From an endosymbiont of unidentified scaly snail isolate Monju (GTDB taxonomy: Bacteria > Pseudomonadota > Gammaproteobacteria > Chromatiales > Chromatiaceae), in assembly GCF_000801295.1 (NCBI RefSeq), contig NZ_AP012978.1, forward strand, positions 744,001 through 808,000: a stretch of 64,000 bases of DNA, given 5' to 3'. Under the pieces are notes generated by a model. That model was given only the letters and a program-made list of their open reading frames with translations. It was not told the DNA's origin and did not search any database. Positions 57,663 through 64,000 of the stretch are shown here, piece after piece. Position 1 is the first letter of the stretch. The number at the start of each line of letters is the position of its first letter. The position numbers and the translations under genes were made by a program.

Positions 57663-58369
57663 TGCATCCATCTTGGTATTACGACTTCTTTGAAAAAATA
57701 TTTGATCGCGGCTCCGCATATGAAGTCGAAGCCGATTTATTGCGGAAACAACTCGGAGGACTCAATGGAGTTGTGGTCGAGGTGGGCGCAGGAACTGGTA
57801 ATCATGCAGCTGCGGTGCTTAAGCGTAGTGTGGAAGAGTTAGTTTTGATCAACTGTGACAGGGCAGCTGTCGAATTGCTCAAACACCGATTTTACGACGA
57901 TAACCGAGTATCAGTACAGTGGGGTGATGGATTTCGTTGTGATAAAGGACCCTGGTGTACTCGAATCCTCGCGATGTATTCCCTCGTTCAACAAGCAAAG
58001 GATATAACAGAAGTTTCGAAGCGCATTAGATCTTTAGTAGGGCAGGTATATGGTGGGGGGGCTGTGGCATTTGAGGTCATCGATGCCGAAGTGAGCAAGG
58101 CTGAGTACCCTGATGGACTAGTGAACAGGATTTATGAGGGAAGTGATGGGTTTATGGATATATGCTCCTCCTACCGCGAAGGAAAGGTTCGAATCTCCTA
58201 CTCTGGTGTACTGAACGGAAAAGTGTGCCAATACACAGTGCAACTTGTAGCTCCTGAACTGACATGGATGAAACAAATACTGGTGGAGAGTGGTGTAGAT
58301 ATCCGAAAAAGTCAGGTGCTTGATTCGAGTGACCGTAGGATATTGTTGGGTGGAACGGTCTATAGATAA
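57659..58369 (+). CDS. Class I SAM-dependent methyltransferase, third cassette
   Basis: 236 residues. SAM-binding motif I VVVEVGAGTGNHAAAVL at residues 38-54, an acidic motif II region (LVLINCDRAAVELLKHRFYD) and VQWGDGFRCDKGP. The N-terminal YYDFFEKIFDRGSAYEVEAD is typical of small-molecule methyltransferases. Substrate unknown. Coupled to the gene before it (ATGA) and followed after 3 bp by attC-like site 3. Confidence 0.8.
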   Translation: MMHPSWYYDFFEKIFDRGSAYEVEADLLRKQLGGLNGVVVEVGAGTGNHAAAVLKRSVEELVLINCDRAAVELLKHRFYDDNRVSVQWGDGFRCDKGPWCTRILAMYSLVQQAKDITEVSKRIRSLVGQVYGGGAVAFEVIDAEVSKAEYPDGLVNRIYEGSDGFMDICSSYREGKVRISYSGVLNGKVCQYTVQLVAPELTWMKQILVESGVDIRKSQVLDSSDRRILLGGTVYR

Positions 58370-58372
58370 TTT

Positions 58373-58443
58373 GACTAACAATGCCATGCACACGGACGGA
58401 AATTCCGCTACGCTACATTCCCACCGGTGATGGCTACGTGTGC
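58373..58443 (+). other. attC: Integron attC-like site 3, right box degenerate
   Basis: GACTAAC (58373) opens the site. The inner arms CACACGGACGGAAAT and ATTCCCACCGGTG are mostly complementary. The closing box reads CGTGTGC instead of CGTTAGC, so recombination may be poor. It marks the return to GC-rich host DNA. Confidence 0.65.
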
Positions 58444-58474
58444 TTAATACGAAGAGGAAAGACTCATGAGTACG

Positions 58475-58517
58475 AAAAGGGGCTAGGGCAGCGGTTGCGA
58501 GACGCTGCCCTGGCCCC
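58475..58517 (-). terminator. Terminator after nhaD
   Basis: Minus strand: GGGGCCAGGGCAGCG pairs with CGCTGCCCTAGCCCC around a 9-base loop, followed by TTTTCG. Confidence 0.85.
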
Positions 58518-58541
58518 GTCACGAGGGGCGGGATCTCCCGG

Positions 58542-60062
58542 TCAATCCATCACCGGCCCCGCCACGTGGAACAGGTGCTCGTTGAGCACGAAGTGCACCC
58601 AGATGCTGGCGATGTAGCCCAGGGCGATGGCCCAGGTCCATTTCATGTGGGCGAAGAAGGTGTAGATGCCGCGGGCCTGGCCCATGACGGCCACGCCGGC
58701 GGCGGAGCCGATGGACAGCAGGGAACCGCCCACGCCAGCGGTGAGGGTGACCAGCAGCCACTGGCCGTGCGACATGTCCGGCCCCATGGCCAGTACGGCG
58801 AACATCACCGGGATGTTGTCCACGATGGCCGAGAGCACACCGACCAGGATGTTGGCGGTGGTTGCGCCCAGGTCGGTGTACATGAGTTCGGAGACCAGTC
58901 CCAGGTAGCCCAGGGTGCCCAGGCCGCCGACGCACAGGATGATGCCGTAGAAGAACATCAGGGTGTCCCACTCGGCGCGTTCCATGGCGTGGAAGATGTT
59001 GAAATGCGCGTCGCCGCGGTCGTGGGCGGTGGGTGCCTCGGGTTCGCCCTCGATGCCCAGACCCTGTTCGCCCGGGTGCTCGCGTTCCTCGATACGCGAG
59101 CCGCGGCGCTTGAGGTAGTAGCCGTAGAACTTCAGGAAGCCCAGGCCGGTCATCATGCCCAGCACCGGCGGCATGTGCAGGAAGTTGTGGGCCGAGACGG
59201 CCATGACGATGGTCAGCACGAACAGGCCGACCACCACCCAGGCGCCGTGCTTGAGCGGGGCTTCGCCTGCCTGCACCGGTTCGGGCTGTTCCTTGGAGAC
59301 CACCACCGACATGATGGCCGCGGGCACCAGCCAGTTCACCACCGAGGGGATGAACAGGGCGAAGAACTCGTGGAAGGCGACCATGCCCTTCTGCCAGACC
59401 ATCAGGGTGGTGATGTCACCGAAAGGCGAGAAGGCGCCACCGGCGTTGGCGGCGACCACGATGTTGATGCAGGCCACTACCACGAAGCGGTGATTGCTGC
59501 CGCCCACGGCCATGGCCACGGTGGCCATCAGCAGGGCAGTGGTCAGGTTGTCGGCCACCGGCGAGATGAAGAACGCCAGCAGGCCGGTCAGCCAGTAGAT
59601 GGTACGCAGCGAGAATCCTCGCGAGATCAGCCAGATGCGCAGGGTGTCGAAGACTCCGCGCTCCTCCATGGTGTTGATGTAGGTCATCGCCGCCAGCAGG
59701 AACAGGAACAGCTCGGCGAATTCCAGCAGGTTGTGGCGCACCGCCTCCTCGGCGGTATGGGTGTCGCCCGCCTGGGAAAACACGATGGCCACCAGGGTCC
59801 AGATGATGCCGGCAGCGACGATCACCGGCTTGGACTTGCGCAGGTGCAGCGATTCCTCGCCGATCACCAGGGCGTAGGCCAGGATGAAGATGCCCACCGA
59901 GAGATACCCGGCCCAGTGGCTGGTGAAGTTCATGCCGTCGCCGCCGGCCGAGGCCAGGGCCAGACCGGGGAACAGGGTCGGGAGCAGTGCCCAGAACAGG
60001 TGCCGGCGGCGTCCTGGCCGGGGGGTGTCGTGGGTGGGGGTCTCCGTGGCGTATGGCTTCAT
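58542..60062 (-). CDS. nhaD: NhaD-type Na+/H+ antiporter
   Basis: Inner-membrane antiporter of the ion-transporter superfamily, 506 residues, about 12 helices. AELFLFLLAAMTYINTMEER, the conserved PVADNLTTALLMATVAMAVG and NAGGAFSPFGDITTLMVW are NhaD signatures. The N-terminus has a signal-like hydrophobic segment. I use the ATG at 60062 (MKPYATETPTH), with AAGGGAAA upstream. NhaD is common in halophilic and alkaliphilic bacteria, hinting at a saline or alkaline habitat. Confidence 0.92.
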   Translation of the reverse strand: MKPYATETPTHDTPRPGRRRHLFWALLPTLFPGLALASAGGDGMNFTSHWAGYLSVGIFILAYALVIGEESLHLRKSKPVIVAAGIIWTLVAIVFSQAGDTHTAEEAVRHNLLEFAELFLFLLAAMTYINTMEERGVFDTLRIWLISRGFSLRTIYWLTGLLAFFISPVADNLTTALLMATVAMAVGGSNHRFVVVACINIVVAANAGGAFSPFGDITTLMVWQKGMVAFHEFFALFIPSVVNWLVPAAIMSVVVSKEQPEPVQAGEAPLKHGAWVVVGLFVLTIVMAVSAHNFLHMPPVLGMMTGLGFLKFYGYYLKRRGSRIEEREHPGEQGLGIEGEPEAPTAHDRGDAHFNIFHAMERAEWDTLMFFYGIILCVGGLGTLGYLGLVSELMYTDLGATTANILVGVLSAIVDNIPVMFAVLAMGPDMSHGQWLLVTLTAGVGGSLLSIGSAAGVAVMGQARGIYTFFAHMKWTWAIALGYIASIWVHFVLNEHLFHVAGPVMD

Positions 60063-60445
60063 GGTGTTTCCCTTGTTCATCTGGTTCATCTGGTGATTCT
60101 TCGGTTGGCCCATCGGGCGGGAACAGGATTCGCATCCTAGCAAAGGTGCGCCCCGGGGAAAGCCCTGCCATGGACCGGAATTGTCTTCCGTAACGGCATC
60201 GGGCGGTGTGACTTTAGGGTGGTTTGAATGAAGCAAGTTTTCTTTTGTCTCCGCACTCCGACCCTCTCCTCCAGAGGCAGTGCTCCACGCTGATATCCTG
60301 ACGGGGCCGCTGACCCTGCCAGGGTGTACGGATCAGGGGCGGGCCTTCTACATCCTTCGGGGGAGGGGGCTTTCCTGTTTCGCGAGGCGGCGGGCGGTGT
60401 GGGCATGCTAGACTGCGCGCCTGATTTTCGGGTTTGCAACAGGCC
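60063..60445. other. Intergenic region between nhaD and dcd
   Basis: 383 bp between divergent genes. It contains a short direct repeat GTTCATCTG x2 just upstream of nhaD and GC-rich imperfect palindromes around 60300-60370. A weak promoter for dcd may lie at GCATGCTAGACT (about 60403). No gene or recognised RNA seen. Confidence 0.3.
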
Positions 60446-61027
60446 ATGAGACTCTGCGACCGCGACATCATTGCTGCGCTGGATGCCGGACGCATCCGGC
60501 TCGACCCCCGTCCCGACGTCAGCCGCATCAGCGGTGTGAGTGTGGACTTGCGCCTGGGCGACCGTTTCCGGGTGTTCAGCTCGCACCAGACGCCCTACAT
60601 CGACCTCTCCGGTTCGCGCGAGGAAGTGAATGCCGCGGTCGAGAAGGTGATGAGCGACGAGATCGTGGTGGGCGAGGGCGAGCGTTTCGTGCTGCACCCG
60701 GGCGAGCTGGCGCTGGGCATCACCCTGGAGTCGATCACCTTGCCGGACGACCTGGTGGGCTGGCTGGACGGGCGCTCCAGCCTGGCGCGCCTGGGACTGA
60801 TGGTGCACGTGACCGCGCACCGCATCGACCCGGGCTGGAGCGGCAACATCGTGCTGGAGTTCTTCAATTCGGGCAAGCTGCCGCTGGCATTGCGCCCCGG
60901 CATGGCGATCGGTGCCATGAGTTTCGAGACCCTGAGCGGTCCGGCCGAGCGGCCCTATACCAAGCGCAAGGACGCCAAGTATCGCGACCAGTCGGGGCCG
61001 GTCGCCAGCCGCATCAGTCAGGACTGA
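60446..61027 (+). CDS. dcd: dCTP deaminase
   Basis: Trimeric dCTP deaminase (193 residues) supplying dUTP for dTMP synthesis. [20 protein letters not shown] at the N-terminus, [20 protein letters not shown] and [19 protein letters not shown] around the active site. The start is the ATG at 60446. The last 10 bp overlap the convergent purN. Confidence 0.96.
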   Translation: MRLCDRDIIAALDAGRIRLDPRPDVSRISGVSVDLRLGDRFRVFSSHQTPYIDLSGSREEVNAAVEKVMSDEIVVGEGERFVLHPGELALGITLESITLPDDLVGWLDGRSSLARLGLMVHVTAHRIDPGWSGNIVLEFFNSGKLPLALRPGMAIGAMSFETLSGPAERPYTKRKDAKYRDQSGPVASRISQD

Positions 61028-61683
61028 GCGGCCGGCCAGCGCACCGGTTCGGGTAGCCGGTCGCCGTCGAGCAGCACGCCGTGCGTCGGGTCCAGGCGCA
61101 GCCTTCCTTCCGCGAACCACTGGATCACCGTCGGGTAGATACGGTGTTCCTGTTCGAGCACGCGCGCGGCCAGGGTCTGCTCGTCGTCGCCGGGCAGTAT
61201 GGGCACCTCGGCCTGCAGGATCACCGGCCCGCCGTCCAGTTCCTCGGTCACGAAGTGCACACTGGCGCCGTGTACGGTGCGCCCGGCCTCCAGCGCGCGG
61301 CGGTGGGTGTGCAGGCCCTGGAAGTCGGGCAGCAGCGAAGGGTGGATGTTGAGCAGGCGTCCGCTGTAGTGCTGCACGAAGGCCGGGGTGAGGATGCGCA
61401 TGAAGCCGGCCAGTACCACCAGGTCGGGCTGGTAGGCGTCGATGTGCTCGATCAGCGCACGGTCGAAGGCCTCGCGGTCGGCAAAGCCGGTGTGATCCAG
61501 CACTTCGGCGGGGATGCCGGCGCGGCGTGCGCGCTCCAGCCCGTAGGCATCGGGGCGGTTGCTGATCACCGCGACCACCTCGCCTTCGATGGTACCGTCG
61601 GCGCAGGCGTCGATGATGGCCTGCAGGTTGCTGCCACTGCCCGAGATCAGCACCACCAGGCGCAGTCGCTCGTGTCCACTCAT
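61018..61683 (-). CDS. purN: Phosphoribosylglycinamide formyltransferase
   Basis: GAR transformylase, 221 residues. [20 protein letters not shown] (N-terminal phosphate loop), [20 protein letters not shown], and the active-site [20 protein letters not shown] with the downstream [15 protein letters not shown]. Coupled to purM by an ATGA overlap. Confidence 0.97.
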   Translation of the reverse strand: MSGHERLRLVVLISGSGSNLQAIIDACADGTIEGEVVAVISNRPDAYGLERARRAGIPAEVLDHTGFADREAFDRALIEHIDAYQPDLVVLAGFMRILTPAFVQHYSGRLLNIHPSLLPDFQGLHTHRRALEAGRTVHGASVHFVTEELDGGPVILQAEVPILPGDDEQTLAARVLEQEHRIYPTVIQWFAEGRLRLDPTHGVLLDGDRLPEPVRWPAAQS

Positions 61684-62738
61684 GCGTATTCCACGAAGGG
61701 GGTATCGGTTTCGGCGTTTTCGATGCGGCCGAGGGGGATCACCGTCTCGCCCTGTGCGCGCAGCTGCTCGCTGGCCGCCTCGGCCGCCGCCTCCGGCACG
61801 CAGACCACCATGCCGATGCCGCAGTTGAAGGTGCGCAGCATCTCGGGCGGGTCGATGCGGCCCTGTTCCTGCAACCAGGCGAACACCGGGGGCAGGGTCC
61901 AGGCGGAACGTTCGATGACGGCCTTCGAGTGGGCCGGCAGCACGCGCGGCAGGTTCTCGGTGAGCCCGCCGCCGGTGATGTGCGCCAGGGCGTGCACTTC
62001 CACCTGTCCGAGCAGTGCCAGCAGCGATTTTACATAGATGCGGGTCGGTGCCAGCAGGGCCTCGCCCAGGGTGCGGCCGTCGAAGGCCTGGTCCAGGTCG
62101 GCGCCGCTCACCTCGATCACCTTGCGGATCAGCGAATAGCCGTTGGAATGCGGACCGGAAGAGGCCAGGCCCAGCAGCACGTCGCCCACCTGCACCTTGT
62201 CGGCCTGCAGGATACGCGACTTCTCGACGATGCCCACGGCAAAGCCGGCCAGGTCATAGTCGCTGCCCTCGTACATGCCGGGCATCTCCGCGGTCTCGCC
62301 GCCGGTGAGCGCGCAGCCGGCCAGTTCGCAGCCGCGTGCAATGCCCTCGACCACCGCCGTGGCCACGTCCAGGTCCAGGCGGCCGGTGGCGTAGTAGTCG
62401 AGGAAGAACAGCGGTTCGGCGCCGGTGACAACGATGTCGTTGACGCACATTGCCACCAGGTCGATGCCGATGCTGTCGTGGCGTCCCAGCTGCATGGCCA
62501 GTTTCAGCTTGGTGCCCACCCCGTCGGTGCCCGAGACCAGCACAGGTTCGCTGAAGCCTTTCGGGATCTCGAACAGGGCGCCGAAACCGCCCAGGCCGGT
62601 GAGCACACCGGGACGGAAGGTGCGTTTGACGATGGGCTTGATGCGTTCGACGAGCGCATTGCCGGCGTCGATGTCCACTCCGGCCTGGGCATAACTCAGG
62701 CCGGTGGCGTCGTTGGAAGGTGTGTTGCTGTCGCTCAA
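61680..62738 (-). CDS. purM: Phosphoribosylformylglycinamidine cyclo-ligase
   Basis: AIR synthetase, 352 residues. I set the start at the TTG at 62738, which has GGAG 7 bp upstream and gives [20 protein letters not shown]; an upstream extension in this frame is unsupported. [40 protein letters not shown] and [13 protein letters not shown] are family motifs. First gene of purM-purN. Confidence 0.96.
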   Translation of the reverse strand: MSDSNTPSNDATGLSYAQAGVDIDAGNALVERIKPIVKRTFRPGVLTGLGGFGALFEIPKGFSEPVLVSGTDGVGTKLKLAMQLGRHDSIGIDLVAMCVNDIVVTGAEPLFFLDYYATGRLDLDVATAVVEGIARGCELAGCALTGGETAEMPGMYEGSDYDLAGFAVGIVEKSRILQADKVQVGDVLLGLASSGPHSNGYSLIRKVIEVSGADLDQAFDGRTLGEALLAPTRIYVKSLLALLGQVEVHALAHITGGGLTENLPRVLPAHSKAVIERSAWTLPPVFAWLQEQGRIDPPEMLRTFNCGIGMVVCVPEAAAEAASEQLRAQGETVIPLGRIENAETDTPFVEYA

Positions 62739-62856
62739 GGCGGACTCCGCGGAGGGGGAAAGATTGGGCGGCGATTTTACCCTCTGCCCCGGCAGGCCGC
62801 ACCTGGAAGAGCCCCCATTTTTCGCGCCATCGGCCATCCTGTTACACTTTCGCGCC

Positions 62857-63963
62857 ATGAAATCGACAATTGGCAAGTGGCTGTTGCTGGCGGCGTGGAT
62901 GGTGGTGTCGGCAGGCGCCTGGGCGCAAGAAGAGGCTGACCTGTACAGTGGCCAGGTCCTGGTGGCCGACGAGGGACCACAGGCGCGGGCCGAAGGTTTG
63001 CGCCAGATCCTGGGGCAGGTGCTCGAACGCCTGAGCGGTCGCGAGAGCGTGGGCCGCGGCGGGGCCGCCGAGGCGGTGCTCGCCCGGGCCTCTTCGCTGG
63101 TACAACAGTTTCGCTACCTGGCGCCGCCCCAGACGCAGGAAAACGGCGAGGCGCCCGCGGGACGCCTCCTGTGGGCCCGCTTCGACCCCGGTGCGCTGGA
63201 GCGTCTGCTGCGTGAGCAGGGGGTGCCGGTGTGGCACGGCCGGCGTCCCCGGGTGTTGCTCTGGCTGGCCGAGGAGCAGGGCGCGCAGCGCCAACTGCTC
63301 AACCCGGCCGAGGATCCGGCGCTGCACGAGGCCTTGCGCCGCGAGGCCTCGCGCTTCGGCACCCCGCTGCAATTCCCCCTGATGGATCTTCAGGATCAGT
63401 CCACCCTGACGTCCGCGGATCTGTGGGCCGATTATGCGGCGGCCATCCGCGAGGCCTCGGCGCGCTATCCGCACGACCTGGTCCTGACCGGTCGGCTGCG
63501 GACATCGCCCGACGGGCAGTGGGCCGCCGACTGGAGCCTGTGGGACGGTGGGGCCGTCGAGCATTTCGAGACCCGGGGCGAGGATCGTATCGGGGTGTTG
63601 CGCGCCGGTATCGACGCCTTGCAGGAGCGCCTGCTGGCGCGGCACCAGCCGCAGACGGAAGGGACCGGCGAGGAGGTGCTGGTGCGCATCGAGGACGTGG
63701 ACAGCCTGACCGTCTATGGCGAACTGATGCGCTGGCTGGCCTCCGAGCCCGATTTGCAAGGCGTCCACCTGCGCGAGGCCGATGGCAGTTCCCTGGTGCT
63801 GGGGCTGCGTGCCGCCGCCCAGGAGGTCCTGCTGCGGCAGCTCGACGCGGCATCCGTGCTCGAGGCCCTGCCGGGCATCGAGGCCGAGCTGGAACAGCCC
63901 CGGCGTCCCGCCGTACCGGGCCTGGCGGTGGTACGTAGCTATCGGTTCACGGGAGGGCGCTGA
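62857..63963 (+). CDS. DUF2066-family secreted protein
   Basis: 368 residues; uncharacterised family commonly found divergent from purM in gammaproteobacteria. N-terminal signal peptide ([16 protein letters not shown], cleavage after about residue 23). The start of the mature chain [20 protein letters not shown] and the [17 protein letters not shown] segment are typical of the family. No catalytic motif. Its stop overlaps the next ATG. Confidence 0.85.
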   Translation: MKSTIGKWLLLAAWMVVSAGAWAQEEADLYSGQVLVADEGPQARAEGLRQILGQVLERLSGRESVGRGGAAEAVLARASSLVQQFRYLAPPQTQENGEAPAGRLLWARFDPGALERLLREQGVPVWHGRRPRVLLWLAEEQGAQRQLLNPAEDPALHEALRREASRFGTPLQFPLMDLQDQSTLTSADLWADYAAAIREASARYPHDLVLTGRLRTSPDGQWAADWSLWDGGAVEHFETRGEDRIGVLRAGIDALQERLLARHQPQTEGTGEEVLVRIEDVDSLTVYGELMRWLASEPDLQGVHLREADGSSLVLGLRAAAQEVLLRQLDAASVLEALPGIEAELEQPRRPAVPGLAVVRSYRFTGGR

Positions 63964-64000
63964 TGCTGCGCCCGGCGTCGCCCCTGCGTCACCTGCCCAA
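63963..64000 (+). CDS. 5' end of a downstream gene (truncated by the window)
   Basis: An ATG overlapping the previous stop (TGATG) opens [12 protein letters not shown] before the window ends. Only 12 codons are visible, too few to assign. The tight spacing suggests an operon with the DUF2066 gene. Confidence 0.4.
   Translation, partial: MLRPASPLRHLP

Overview
The window is high-GC chromosomal DNA from a gammaproteobacterium that is very probably a chemolithoautotroph. It carries complete form I and form II RuBisCO modules, each with its own CbbQ/CbbO activase pair, behind a divergent LysR-type cbbR. The housekeeping order rpsB-tsf-pyrH-frr-uppS-cdsA-dxr-rseP-bamA-skp-lpxD-fabZ-lpxA-lpxB is the gammaproteobacterial one. 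A sulfur oxidiser of the Chromatiales type is my best guess; no sulfur-oxidation gene lies in the window to prove it.

Layout. 1-7.2 kb (minus strand): a glycerate-kinase-like gene, a zinc uptake operon (znuA, frameshifted, then znuC-znuB-zur), purEK and a SulP anion transporter. 7.5-8.9 kb (plus): cold-shock protein, RRM protein and two conserved hypotheticals. 8.9-10.5 kb: a 56-bp tandem REP-like array with an IS110-family element inserted in its last unit. 10.6-22.4 kb: cbbM-cbbQ2-cbbO2-cbbL-cbbS-cbbQ1-cbbO1, all minus, with cbbR divergent. 22.5-28.7 kb: 4.5S RNA, dnaX-ybaB-recR-HIT, small unknowns and ppk1. 28.9-32.7 kb: dapE, a Spx/ArsC-like gene, dapD and dapC for lysine and peptidoglycan synthesis. 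32.8-37.5 kb: EamA transporter, VOC protein, glnD and map. 37.7-51.5 kb: translation, isoprenoid, phospholipid and outer-membrane biogenesis genes. 51.4-54.1 kb: the AMMECR1 / MEMO1 / radical SAM trio ('AmmeMemoRadiSam'), a widespread set of unknown function. 54.4-58.4 kb: an AT-rich accessory island. 58.5-64 kb: nhaD, dcd, purN-purM and a DUF2066 protein.

The most interesting region is the 54.4-58.4 kb island. Its genes all read in one direction and are separated by three structures with the layout of integron attC sites, yet no integrase is visible, so it looks like a CALIN (attC cluster lacking integrase). The last cassette is unusually large and holds four tightly packed genes: a putative nucleotidyltransferase, a small membrane protein, an unknown protein and a SAM methyltransferase. 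None is assignable to a known system. Other highlights are: (1) CbbQ1 has lost 31 residues between Walker A and Walker B and carries a Walker B Asp-to-Asn change, while CbbQ2 is intact; (2) an octamer repeat inside the MEMO1 gene that could switch reading frame; (3) an IS110 element sitting exactly at a CT inside a REP unit, with a possible bridge-RNA region; (4) a family of fold-back repeats that occupies the same cbbQ/cbbO gap in both RuBisCO modules. Several single-base frameshifts (znuA, sulP, the gene upstream of cbbM, the transposase) could be real decay or sequencing indels.
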